From: Choristoneura fumiferana
Taxonomy: Eukaryota; Arthropoda; Insecta; Lepidoptera; Tortricidae
DNA length: 64,000 nucleotides
Direction of reading: 5' to 3'
NCBI RefSeq assembly: GCF_025370935.1
Contig: NC_133493.1
Coordinates: 9,087,254 to 9,151,253, forward strand
In this document: in pieces, positions 35,401 to 50,000 of the stretch
Layout: each line of letters begins with the position of its first letter
How positions within the stretch are numbered: the first letter of the stretch is position 1
Notes under the pieces: model-generated
Databases searched by the model: none
Seen by the model: the letters and a program-made list of their open reading frames with translations, nothing else
Told to the model about the DNA's origin: nothing
Position numbers and translations under genes: made by a program

Positions 35401-37974
35401 ATCTTGAAATAACAACCGCTAAGCCTAGAGTCATGAAATTTGGTACGTAGGTAGCTGAATGTCTGGAACAACACGTAGGTGACTTTTGACCCGATATTCC
35501 CACGGGATAAAAAATATACTTTGTTGAGTTTCTTGCCGGATTCTTCTTGACAGAGGTTTTTCCGAACCGGTGGTAGATTTTTTTTGACATACATAAGTGC
35601 TTGTTATAGCCTAAATTGAATAAAGATATTTTGACTTTGACTTTGACTTTGATACCTAAGGATAAAATCTCAAAATAACAACCGCTAGGCTTAGTCATGA
35701 AAATGTAGGTAGCTGGACGTCTGGAATAACACATAGGTAACTGTTTATCCCGATATTCCTACGGGATAGGTAAAAAAATCTTGAAATTTCAGCACTGGGT
35801 CCAGCAGGGTACAGCACTCTCAGTCTTGAATTTTAATCAGTTGTTCACAAATCACAACAAAAGACCACGATATAAATTATGGAAATTTCCATGGGAATTT
35901 TGTAAAATCTCGAAAATTTCAATTGGAACTACCAGACCGAATAGTATACGCGTGCGAAGCCGCGGGTAAAAGCTAGTATCATAATGATTTACAAACAATA
36001 TGTAGAATTTGGATTTTAGTCACGTCCCATTTGATGCCGTACATCAACAAATTCTAACATCTTCAAAACTCTTACAGGAGTATTTTACTAACGCATTCAC
36101 TGCCACTGACGCATATACGCGTCACTGTGAATTTCACCTTGTGCCGCTGTCATAATTACTCATACATTTTCACGCACATGTGCGTCGGTGGCACCTGTGG
36201 TGTGCCTGTGAAAGTCAGGTGGCAGTGGATGCGTTAACTAAGTCAACCTTGTACTAAAACACAATACATTAAACATTTAAAAATATGACTAAGTACAAAA
36301 AATATATAACCTAGCCTAACCTATAAATAAGAAATCCCTCCTAGGTCACCGTCGCTGTTCATTGTGCCCAGAAGGCTGGCAGCATTCCCGCGTTGCATCG
36401 CAAGGCTAATCCTTTGCCCAAAATAGCTGCCAGCCCTCTGGTCACCTGAAACATCACGTACTGAAATATTCTGCATTTATGTGCTTTGATATTGTAGGGC
36501 CTACACAAGCCGCCCCGGGTCTACTGCGCGGGCGCACGCCTGCGGATTCGGGTGCAGGTTAAATCCGTCGCACGCAACGCAATACGGTATTTGATTATTA
36601 TGTATATGTTTTATAAATTTAAACTACACAATGCCTGTTATCGAATAGAAAAACGATTTTTAAGCTACCTTTACAAATAACAAAGTTATAAAGGTTTGAA
36701 ATTCAAGATTAGACAGAGAAAGACATACTGGCGTGTGACGTCACATGCCAGTACCGCCATACTTGCTGCATAGAGAAAAGCGTTTGAGAAAGAAACGGGT
36801 AAATAGATTTTTCAAAAAATCACTTTAAATCCAATTTCAACCGATTTAAATTTCTCTTCGCCAAACACTATCTGTATATCTATATTTTCATAATAATATT
36901 AAGATATGGCAAAATCAGGAGTTGTCAAATAGCCCGCGCCGCCCACGCCCGCTCCGTACAAACCGCGTCAGCTAGTGTAGGCCCTCATAGAAAATAATAT
37001 GTACCTTACGGATACTTTTGAAATCCAAGGATCACATTCCCACATCCAGTTCCAGTAACTTTCTGTCCGCCTCCAGAATATCATTAATAAAGTTGCTAAA
37101 AACAAACGAAGCCAATACTTATTTGAAACTTATTGAAAACTTTAAACTGGCAAACAGTAGAAATAGAAAATCATTATTAATTATGTCCAAACTTTATTTA
37201 ATGGTTCTAAAAATGTTTAGAACCAAGTTTATTTTGGTCTTGAATTAATTAAGCTCGAGTTGTAATTTGCCTATTATAAATTAGAAGTAAATTTGAATAC
37301 CGTAAAACGGGGTAAATTGGTCCAATCTTCACTTTCAACTGGAATTCTAAACTTCTTTTGAATTGCATAGGGAATTAGGGAATTTTAAGTTCCTACATAA
37401 AAATGCGTGGTAAGATCTTATGGATGCTTAGTAGCCTTAGATTCCTATATTTACCCCGCCATTCCCATTTTCCCCGTTTTACGGCACCTAAATAACTTGT
37501 TTTACACATACTGTATTTCTACTACAAGACTGCGTGAATGTACTGAATTAAGACCAAAACGATATTTCAGTTAGGAACTGAGTTTACATACAACAAGATT
37601 CCATTTTCGTTGACATTCAGGATGGATAGTTTACCTTATTGATGCATTGTATTTCAAATTGGCATTTTTGTAGTTAGTTATTTATAATATACAGATATAG
37701 TCTTGCGTATGACCGCACAATCATGCCAATGGCAAGCGAAGATGTGGACTAAGATGGAACACGCTTGCCTAATAAATTGAGATTATGACATGCTAGTGTG
37801 TAATAAATGACAGCCTTATCGCCCTTATCCTCTCTATTACTAGTGACATTATATGAAAGACTGCTGGGGACTAGCAGTAAGGGCCCGTTGTTTGATCAGT
37901 ACCTAGTTAAAGATTGATAGTCAAATATATCTGTCTAATACCTTTAAACGAGCAATTTTAGTATATATATATTT

Positions 37975-38013
<39 letters not shown>

Positions 38014-41000
38014 TTCGTATATTTTGTATATATATTTATCTACATGCATATCATAACTTCCCTATTATATGTTCAGAAACGACTATCAAATGGCCCTTAT
38101 TAAAAACCTGGTATCTGCGGGTGCATCTTAATGTTCACATTAAAGTACAGTGCATCTTAATGTTTACATTAAAGTATCGTCCGTGAGCCGCTCGCTCCGA
38201 CATTTATATATTATATATTTCGGGGATCTCGAAAACGGCTCCAACGATTTCGATGAAATTTGGTATGAAGGGGTATGAAGGGGATGAATAATCTATCTAG
38301 CTTGGTCTTATCTCTGGGAAAGTGCTTGGTACAGAGTTTTAGCCCGAGCCAAGCTCGGTCACCCACCTAGATACTATCCTTTGATATGCGTTGCCTAATG
38401 TTATGTTTGCCATATATTTTAATTATTTATTAGTTTGTTTAACTACTAATAAGTAGTCTACCTTATTCTTAAAATTACCTAAATATTTTGACCACATCGC
38501 AGCGGGCGTGGTCACGAGTACAAATTTTGTTTAGCTGCGCGAGTTTTTGAATTACCAGCACACTTAGTCAGATTCAAGCCAGGGATGTATACTAGGGGAC
38601 AATTAAATATCTTACGACATGTCAAACGAAGCCGGCCGATTTCGCATGACATATCTGGCGACACCCGACGTCGTTAGCTACGTGTCACGTGATGTTGCCA
38701 GACATGTCAAGCGAAGTCCAGCAAGTAAAGGTCGCGCCACTTCACCCGACGTCGCTGGCTACACATGTCGCAGGACATTCGTCCCCTAGTGTATCCCTGG
38801 CTTAAGTCCCAGATGCACCATGAGTACTTATCATTTGTCCCCTAGTGTATCCCTGGCTTAAGTCCCAGGTGCACTATGAGTACTTATCATAACTGACAAT
38901 CAATATTAAAGGAAAAAAACAGGCCAAAAGTAAACTTACCCCAAACAGTAATATAAACAGGAATCATATCAACACTTTCCTTGTCGAATATGTTATTGAA
39001 CTTGATTGCGTTTTTGTAAAATTTGAAGGGTAAAAACGGACACACTTCAAAATGTCGACAGCGTGGGCATATTTGTTGTTCTTCTATATTTATAGGCTTC
39101 ATCGTAAGTTCCGTGTATGTGTATTTCCTGTAATTGTAAAATACGTAAATCATTGATGCGGATACTGCGTGTTGCTCATTTAAAAGGGAAGATATGTCAA
39201 GCGCCGCGCCAGACTTTTGCTATAACCCCTGTTATATTGGTATTTTTAGTCTAAATAAAGATGCGATTATAACTTATGGCTGTAATATTTCATTTATTGA
39301 GTCTAATATCAGAAGTACATAAGTGGATAAATAAAACGCTCACAAAATATGGGTACTTAAAAGAAATTCGAGCTTCAGCTCTAGCCACAGGGCGGACACG
39401 CCATACAAAATACGCGTTCTGGAATCTACATAGGCACGACGACGTCTGTACGGCACTAAGTTCGGGAGCAATAATTACATATTACATACGATTTAACAAT
39501 CGAATGTTCAGAGACAAATCCTTTAAAAGGAAATATTTTAGTGTAAGTAATCTTTAATTAATAAGGTCTCAAATGATTAAACCAATAAACTTTAATTTAT
39601 AAAACATTTATTTGTATTTATTTCCTAAAAACCCGAAAATCAGTCATATTCTAATAATTTGTCGCTCGTACAAAGTCACATAATTTTCCGTGAAATCCGC
39701 GCGCCGGCAGGTCATTGCTCGGCTCGGTGGCCGTGAGTCCGCGAGCAAGCGCCAACTTGTCAGTGGGCGCGCGAGAAATTGAGGTTCCTACCCTGCCTAC
39801 TTCCTTTTCTTAATAATAATGCTTTCTAAAAGTATCGCGATTAATACGACATGAAATAACTAATTAGGTACCGAATAATTAGTTCAAGTTTGTAGTCATA
39901 TATTTATTGTAATGTAAAATAATAATGCTTAAATACATAGACAGACACATTTAAGTAGGTTTAAATAAAAATATATGATTAACGATTACATTTATTTACA
40001 CATTTAAGCCAAACCTACATACCCTATAGTACTAGGGTTTTGCGATAGTCAGCCCTGTGTGTCTTACGCACACATCGACGCGTGTACAGACGTCGTCGTG
40101 CCTATGTAGATTCCAGAACGCGTATTTTGTATGGCGTGTCCGCCCTGTGCCCTTGAACGATAACGTCGCTGCTTGGCTAATGTTATAAAGTCATACGCAA
40201 AATCAATTTCTTGGCCGGACAGTATGATCCGCTATCAAACTATTTACAAGTCCAGAATTAAATTTAACTATTATCAAGAGTTGGTGTTACGAAAAATAGG
40301 CTTAAATTGCGTCATACAAAACAATGTAAGATGAAAAATGGCGGTGTGAAAGAACGATGAAATAAAATTGAAATGATGAATCAAAGAAATTAAAAAAAAA
40401 ATATCAAAAAATGGAACTAAGTCAAAACCTTGAAAATAATTTTCTACTAGTTTGAAGTCGGTGCGAGCCAGCCGGAGTGGACCTAGAGTCGTCTACCTCA
40501 CCTACATACTATATATTGGGCTGCAATCACTCCTGCTAGCTCGTGCTGAGGCACCGACTTCAAACTAGTAGAAAATTATTATCAAGGTTTTTGAAGTCGG
40601 TTCCATTTTTTGTTATTTTTTTTTTCATGGTTATTAGTGATTTGTACCCAAACTCAAACACGGCATAGTTATATTATTTTATAATAGAGTACCGCGGTAG
40701 CTACGGTCTTCTTCATCAGGTCCAGTTCAGCAAATGATACTTTCTGAATGTAAATAGTTCACTTATAGGTGTGCTTTTAATATTTGAGGGTTACCCTCAA
40801 TATCTCTAAGATTCGATCAGCAGATCCTGACTCGGTGACAATAAGACCACCTCGGAAGTATGCCCATTAGAACAAAAAAATAATTTTTAAATTCGGCCCA
40901 CAATTAGCGGCGTTATCGCGTAACAAACATACAAAAAATAAACAGACACACGATTTGAGAACTTCCTCCTTCTTTGAAGTCGGTTGAAAAATAATAAGAT

Positions 41001-44000
41001 CAGTTTTTTTAAACGTTTTGGGTGCTTTCTCCATCTGAACGCTGAATATCACAATGTAGAATATCAGAATGTAGTTTAGGTACATTACATTTCAATTGTT
41101 GAAATCAAGAATCTATTTCAGGTGTTGTAAATTGAAACCATGGTCATAAAAGCGTTAACTCACATCTCAACTGTGTTATTAAAGATTTCCGGAATAATCG
41201 CTACGCCGCCTATGATAGCAGGAATTATCAGGAAAAATGTGTAAAATCCATAAAAAGCAAAGAAGAACGCCACCTGGGGAACAAAAGCAATTATTAAAAA
41301 CTTTAGGCTTTATGATAGATAGGTATATTTTTATCTTTCAGAAAACATCAACATTTATGAAATAGGTGCAATATTTATTGTCGAGATAAAAGAATTTTAC
41401 AAAGTAGCTGACCGCCATCTTTAGTGCTATGTGACCGTGATGTGACCTGTCTTCTGTTTATAAAATAATAATAAAAAACGGCCAAGAGCGTGTCGGACAC
41501 GCCCAAAATAGGGTTCCGTAGCCATTACGAAAAGAATAAGTAGTATTTTTCTAAGGATTTCGTATTTTATATGGAATCTTCCAAGTTTAGTTATATTTTA
41601 TACCTGTTAAGTTGGGTGCCCGAAATGAGAGACCGGTTGGTTTTTTGGACTTTTACTCCGAAGCCGATTGCAATGGAACAGTGACTGACAGACTTAAAAA
41701 CCTTATTTATATTGATGCGCGATACTAGCGCTACCACATTTTGTGTTTTATTTTGTAACTGCTGAGGTTCATGAATGACAACGGGCATCAATCATTTTGA
41801 TTAATTAGCAAGCTATCTAGTTCAGCAGATGAATTATAGATGGCGCTGTATCGAACAATACCTTAGGCTGCTATTTACTCTTAAACTACTAATAATTCTC
41901 AAGCAAACTAAGCCGTTATAGTTTTCCTTGAAAGTTTGATAAATTTACTACCGTTTTGAATTTTTTAGAATTTTCCACCCAACGGTTTAGATTTTACAGG
42001 GGGGGGGACGCTCGATTTTAATGAAAATTTGCACTTTAAAGTTGAATATTTTGCAAACAAATCACTGAATCTAAAAATAGTTTTAAACCCCCTAATGATT
42101 TTAAAAGACCTATCCACACTACAAGTTTGGATTAGAAAATAAAAATCACCTCCACTTTACGTCTATGGGAGGAACACTAAAAAAAAAATTTTTGTAAAAA
42201 AAAATATTGTACTATTTTGTCGGCATAGTTTACATACATATTCGTGCAAAATTACAGCTTTCTAGCATTGATAGTCCCTGAGAAAAGCCGTGCTATTATC
42301 TTTTATAAAGTGTAATAGTGTACTGGATATCCTGGCTGCAGCAACAACTCATCGTTTTGCCACCATTGCATTGTATGAAGAATCAAATAATGATCAAGAG
42401 GAATCAAACACGATATATCTGCTATGGTTTTATCAAGGGATACTGGTGTTCTGGATATCCTGGCTGCAGCATCAGGCCGAGAATTCCATAATCTTGCATA
42501 GTTATATAGCATACATGGGTGTTTCAAATTTTAGGTCCCAAATATGTTTGAAAGTAAAGTAAATACCCATTATGCGTCTAAGATTCCTACCGCCGCGAAC
42601 AAAAGAGCTGATGATCTTGAAACGGCTAAACCTATTTTGATAAAACATGTCTAAGATCCATCACTGGAAAACCTGATTTCAAATAAAAAACCGCATTCAA
42701 ATCGGTCGACCCGTTTAGGAGCTACGGTGCCACAGACAGACACACAGACACACATACCTGTCAAACTTATAACACCCCTCTTTTTGCGTCAGTTATTTTT
42801 TTTTCGAAGTTTATTAAGAATTTTAGGTCGCTATTATTACCACTGAATAATCTGTTGCGTAAGGGGGCGACTGGCATTGGGACCTCAGTGCAAGTATTTC
42901 GAATAAAAAACAATTTGAATTCTCGTCCTCTTTGGTTCTGGCTGTTTGCTTCTGAAACCGTAGCACGCGCTGCGCGCGGCTCCAAAAAAAATGCCTGTCA
43001 GCGCGGTTCATTCGCGGGAAATTCGGCGGACTTCGTATGTTGTGTAATAAAATAATATGAAGCTCCACTAGTGTGAATAAATTTTAAACTATTATAAACC
43101 TATGTATGATTTTTTTAGTGTAAAAAACAATAGGTAAACAGTGATTATTAGTACGGTGTGGATTTGTTGAAAGTTGGCTTCATTGAGGTCTGTGGTTCAT
43201 AAATTGCTTTATTAATTTTGCACAAAAACGAATAAACCACACAATCAGACCGTCACTATATTATATTATCGAAGCTTTTATAAAACATCATTAAAATCGC
43301 AAACTTATAGATAAATATTCAAACGACAAAGCTAGCCATTGCTAGGTGACTCGGCCACCTTAGCAACGGCTAATAACGCCTAGCAACAAAAAAAACTGAA
43401 AAAAATACGTTTCTTGTATGACGACTCGCTTTAATTTGTAACTTTATTTTATTTTTAGTAATACACAGTAATACACAATCTGTGAAAATGTCAAGTGTCT
43501 AACTTTTACGGCTTAATAGATAGAGCCCTGTGACAGACGGACGGACAGACAAACAGACAGACAGACATTAGAGTCTCAGTAATAGGGTCCCGTTGGCACC
43601 CTTTGTGTACGGAACCCTAAAAACAATGGGTGCGCTTATCAGCAAATCATTATTTTTCACGGGATAACTAATCACACTTTTTTTTTATTCGACTGGATGG
43701 CAATCGAGCAAGTGGGTCTCCTGATGGTAAGAGATCACCACCGCCCATAAACATCTGCAACACCAGGGGTATTGCAGACGCGTTGCCAACCGAGAGGCCT
43801 AAGATCCCACTAATATTATAAATGCGAAAGTTTGTAAGTCTGTTTGTTTGTTTCTTCACCACGTCTAAACCTTTAAACCGATTTAGATGAAATTCAGTAT
43901 ACAGAAAGTTTGAGTCCTGTAGAAGGATATAATAATAATAGGATAGTTTTTATCCCAGATAATTGCTTAGTTCCTGCGGCATAGCTATAAACGAATCCTA

Positions 44001-47000
44001 CGCAGACGGAGTCGCGGGTAACGGCTAGTTTTATCTAATTTTCCATCCCAGCCTATATACGTCCCACTGCTGGGCTGAGGCCTCCTCTCAGAATAAGAGG
44101 GCTTGGGCCATAGTTCCCACGCGGGCCCATTATCTAATTTTAGGAAATATTAATTACTCCATCCAAAAGTCGTCCGTTTTCCTAGACACAGTCACATTTA
44201 TTAATGTGTTTCACGCTAAAAACTAATTCAGCGCGGGCGGAAAGTTACTTAAGAAATAAATAAATAAGACTATGTCAGGAGGTAAATTCTCGTTCCCGAG
44301 AACATTCTCAGAAGTTACCAAGAAAATCTCACGGTGCAAGTTTCGCAATTTTGGAAACTTCTCGTCGGTGTTGTTAATTGTGGTCGATGCCTGTGGCAGA
44401 AAATCTTGACGATGTTTTTACTTTTAAGTTTTAGTTTTGCTTATTATTTTAATCGAAACCCTTTAAGAAATTTATAGATAAATGTTAACAGGTAGGTAAG
44501 TACAGTCAAGTGTAAAAATGTGTATCTATCCGAACCACTCAAAAATGGTATGGAATAAGAAACATATTTTTGAAGGGTTAGATAAGTCCATATTTTTGCT
44601 CTCGACTTTACCAAAAATAATCTAAGTACTTATCACAAACAATTTAACAAGTTCCATCTTACCCGATCACCAAAATATTCATGTATCAAATTCAAAGGTT
44701 GACTTTTTAATATATTTCCAATTCCGACCCAATTATAGTTTAAAATCTGTAACAATAAATAAAGTTTCGTAAAAAATTTGAACAGATGATTTCTAAGGGT
44801 TTATTTTGCTCACCCGCGACTATGATCGCTATGTTGATGTAATAAATGTGTATAAGCGTAAGGTCTGACTTGGCTAGTTCCCCATACGAATTATTGTTAA
44901 GTACCTACTAACACTACTACAGGCATGGAAGAGACCTATCGATGGCTAGTTTCTACTAGCAAGCCAAATTTTTGGAAGAATAAAATATTCATATTCAGAT
45001 TCAGATTATTTATTTGCCAAGTAATCAACATTACATTTTAGCACGTTATTATATCTATGTACATTATTGAGTATTAACACTTTTTAACATGCATTAAATT
45101 TCATTATGACCTTAGATTTTAATATGATTATATAATATTTATTCGACTTTTATTTTTATTTGACTGGATGGCTAACGAGCAAGTGGGTCTCCTGATGGTC
45201 AGTGATCACGACCGCCCATAAACATCTGCAACATCAGGGGTATTGCAGATGCGTTGCCAACCTAGAGGCCTAAGATGGGATACCTCAAGTGCCAGTAATT
45301 TCACCGGCTGTCTTACTCTCCACGCCGAAACACAACAGTGCAAGCACTGCTGCTTCACGGCAGGATTAGCGAGCAAGATAGTGGTAGCAATCCGCGCGGA
45401 CCTTGCACGAGGTCAAATTGCAATAATAATAACAATACAAACACAATATTTAAAACAGAACTCATAACAACAACAATTTCTTGAGCGGTATCACATACTT
45501 AAATATTTTTTAGTGGCACGAAGTTTTACAGTCTATGAACTCGTTGATTGAGTAAAAGGCGTTATTCTGGAAGAACATTTTAAATTTTTTCTTTGAAAAT
45601 CTATCAGCGGCAGTCCTGTCAAGGCTAACGGTAGCATATTGTACGTACATACACATACTTATCTTAATGAGTTTGCCTTGTTTGTAAGAAAGCATAATTT
45701 ATCTTTGTTCCTTGTATTATATTTGTGAATGTCCTTCTCTTTTTATATTCTCCTTTTCTTTGTGAATCTCTAACATGCTATTGTATATGAATAACGAGAT
45801 AACCGTCATTATACGTTCCTTCTGGAAATAAGGTCTAGTCGAATCACGGCTGCGTAAGTTATTCATAATTCTGATTTCTGATCTTTTGCAGCTTGAGTAC
45901 GCTTTGAATTCCAACCCAAAACTGTAACTGCATAGTTTAAATTAGCTTGTATGTATGTTTAATATACCATTGTCAGGGTTTTTTGTTAATTAATCGTTTT
46001 AGTTTTAGTAGGGCGTAATTCTCGCTTTCTATTTTCTTAGATACCTTATCAATATGTATGTACTGCGTGGGTAATTCTTAACGAACTCGATCACAACATA
46101 CTTACGAATGTATGTGTTAAGCTTACCTGTATACCTAGCCTAAAGATAAATCATGATTAATTACCTACAGTTGCATTAATGTAAAATGTTAATCTGTTTT
46201 TCTATTTAGTAAATAAATGAAAAAAAACCTGTTGTCTATTTCATATCCCAAAAATGTTGTGTGCGTTTTGTTGTACAAATCCAAACTACCACGCTCATTG
46301 ATTCCTTTATTTTTGTTGTTACTTCTTTATGTAATTAGCGTGGTTTTATCAGTATTAAGCATTATTCCGTTAGCATCAAACCAATATTTTAGAGTAGCTA
46401 AGGTTTGTTGTATTTTTATTTTCATATTTGCTTGATTTTTATCTCTTAATCCTACGTGTGTTATCAGCAAACAAGGTTATTATAGCATAATCTGGTACAA
46501 TACTGGTCCTAATATCAATCCATGGGGTACACCGATGTTAACTTAAGTCTTGCCTGAGCACGCATCATTGACATTGACTTCTTGCGTTCTATCTTCCAGG
46601 TAATTATTAAGTACTTTCAATTCTACCCCTTGAAATCCATGGAATTTTAGTTTTTTCCAGAAGAACATCATGTCTTAAGCTGTCAAAAGCCTTAGAAAGG
46701 TCACAGAAAAGGCTAGAGCACGTCTGCGATAGATCCAGGGCTTCTAAGACAAAGTCAATCACTCCACGGAGCACCATTGTAGTTGATCTGTTCTTCCGGA
46801 ATCCAAACTGGTTTAAATCAAATAAACCATTTGATTCAAAGTATTGGACTACTTTGTGCTTGATTACTGCCTCCAATATTTTTGATACTGCTGGGAGTAT
46901 AGGGATTACTCTTCCTGTTTTTAGGCAACATGGAAATATTCCTTCTTTTAGACAACTATTTATAATACACAGAAACATTTCCAAAATATAATCGTTATGG

Positions 47001-50000
47001 TGTAGTATATTTTTTAAAGAATTTTGTATCTAATTTGTACGTATCTTTAGAGTTCTTAGGCTTAAGGTTTTGTACATGTATGCGCAGTTCTTTTAGCGTT
47101 ATTGGACAAAACTCAATTTGATTCTGCGGTCTATTGATTTCCTTCATGAATTCTTTGCATTTTTGTAAATCACCCTTAAGGTGTCTAGCTATTCGTTGCG
47201 CTACTGTCGAGAAGAATGTATTAAAATTACATTAGCAATTTCTTTGCTATCTGTTACGAGAGTTCCGTTGCTATTTTGTACTTTTATTTTTTAAAATTTT
47301 TGTGGTTTTTTATTTCGGTTTGTTTGCTCATTAATGACTTTCCACTGGTATGTGACGCACGCTAAAATCGTTATAGCCTACAAAAAATTCCCTAAAAAAA
47401 ATATTAAAGAAAAATCATATTTAATTTTTTTCTTTTATCTATAGAGTTTAGGGGGCTGAAAATTTGCAGATTAATTACTACTGTGGTGCCACATCATCCA
47501 TAAAAATTACAAGCCGAAACTCGCTGGGGGCAGAATCACTTAGTTTTTTCCTGGCACGGCCTTTGTGTGGAATTTCATCAAAATCATAATTTAGGTACTT
47601 TAAAAGAAAACGTGTCTGTAACCTAGATCTAGATAAGTACTTTGGTCGCACACTAAACCAGAAATACTCGTAACAGTCAAATAATGTAAATGGATACTTT
47701 CCTAAAATCGGAAAAAACTTAACGGGTAACATTGTAAATAATGCCATACTTGTGGAATAATGCCATAATGCATGTCTTGGCTTAATAAATGTGTCTTCAT
47801 TTGCAATTAATTATTTGATTAACAATGACGAGTACCTACATAAGACAGTATTATTAGCGATTTGAAAGATAAATTTGTGCATCCGGGTGGGATAACATGT
47901 GTAACGGATTAATTAATCGTTATTACTTTATCGTCCAAAATGTAAGTTATGTCGTGAAGGTAGTTAGGTACTGCTAACACGGTGTTTAGCTGCGGGTTTA
48001 CCCTTGAAATGTCGACATACTTTTAATCGAATATCATTTAAAAGTCAACGTTTCATATTTTTTCATTTCGTCGAATATTCATTACCTGGAATGATTAGAA
48101 TTAGTATTTTTAAATCACCGGTTTTTAATTTTTGGAAATATTATTTAAGAGATTGTTTATTTGGCAGATTGATATTCATTTCATATTTTAATATTTCACA
48201 CTTTTTTTAATGTTGTAAATGTTACATCGTAGAATATTATTTGAATATTTTTATCATTTCACAACTTCAATGATTTTTTTGATGTCGCAGTTGTAATGTA
48301 CTTTTCAAGTAGCGATATATTTTTGTTGGGGTCGCAGTTCTAACCTAACCTAACCTGCTTTCCTGGTAGCAATATATTTTTGTTGGGGTCGCAGTTCTAA
48401 CCTAACCTAACCTACTTTCCTGGTAGCGATATATTTTTGTTGGGGTCGCAGTTCTAACCTAACTTAACCTACTTGCCTGGTAGCGATGTATTTTTGTTGG
48501 TGTCGCAGTTCTAACCTAACCTAACCTACTTTCCAGTTACAGTTTACAGTTACAGTTTTAACCTAACCAAAACTATTTTTATTATAATAGTAACTATATT
48601 CATTCTATTTTCAGAAGAATACAAGCCTTCAAATTTGCTAATTTTTTTACAAAAGATGCAGAGTTCAATCTTGACCCACTAAAAGTACTTAGTAGAATAT
48701 ATTGTTATAATATGTAATCAACTATGAGATAGAAGTGTTTTATAATAATACGTCGATGAAATAAACAGCGATATTTAGTTGTTCTGTCTCATGGATAGTT
48801 GTTGAAATGTATTTTTTAGCAAATAATAATCCTTGTACTTACTGTTGTTCTAATAATTGTTTTTATATGTAACTATTCGATAAAGTGAAATTACACCAAG
48901 AAAAAAATATTACTATTGAATATTTGATGTATCGTTTTCGATGATATGAAATTCGATAATTAGTTTGTCGAAATTTCAAGGGGTACCCTTCGCTGCGGGT
49001 TAAAGCTAAGTAACTAAAATTACAGTGCTTACTTGTCGTGCATTAAATTGATGCGGTTCTTGTTTAGGCACCGCAAAGAACGGTCCGTCGTGTAATGGGA
49101 ACGCATCTAAGATTATCCTTTTGTCGAGCAAACTGCAAAAAAAAAATTGTTTTCATTCATTTATATTGAGAAATATAGAGCTTAAAACAATACAAAACGT
49201 ATCAACACATTGCAGTAGTACAATATTGGGCATTCTGGCCCACCTATCGTTCGATCGGGCGAGATTTCGCCCTCTCTCACTTTCGGTGATCCAGATGCCC
49301 AATATTATAATGAATGACAAACCCTGCTGCAACGGTAATGGTTTGTTAAAGGCGTTTTGCGTTCGAGTTGATGATAAACGTTTTTCGTCAAGTTTATATA
49401 ACGAATCGTATCTGCTCCTATGTTCATTTTGAATAAACCTTTCATGCTTGCAACACGCGAATTGATCTTGAAGAATTATGAAATTTGTAAAACAAGCTCA
49501 GAGCTTGCAGTTGGATGTCCTTTGTTCCAATCGCAACAATCGTAATTTTCGTCATGGTGAACTTTTACCTGATACAATTCGCTGTATTATTTGCGGACCA
49601 TCTAATTGCGGAAAAACTAATTTAACTGTAGGGCTTTTACTGCATGAACGGGGACTACGTTTCCAAAATGTATATGTATATTCAAAAACACTTTTTCAAC
49701 CTATGTACCAGTTGTTAGAAAAAGTATTGATGTTAGTTCCGTCAATAAAATTTCAAAAATATCGCGAAAACGATGAAATACTAAGCCCGCATGAAGCTAA
49801 GAATAATTCAATTTTCATTTTTGATGATGTTGCATGCGAAAATCAAAACAATATAAGGGATTATTTTGCAATGGGGAGACATAAAAATATTGATAGCTTT
49901 TATTTGAATCAAACTTACAGTAAAATACCAAAACAATTAATAAGTCTACTTGGTAATAAACAAGGATTGTACTAGAAACTCAGGTTGTTATAGAATGGGA

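Noticed and set aside
42303..42562. Opposed 74- and 90-codon frames around the CTGGATATCC duplication
   Set aside because: The two strands' frames overlap completely and show no family resemblance. Only the direct duplication is reported.
47478..47747. 89-codon minus-strand frame as a possible anoctamin exon
   Set aside because: Exons b (49033-49132) and c (44663-44746) join in phase 0 and reproduce the family sequence without it. No family motif is present.
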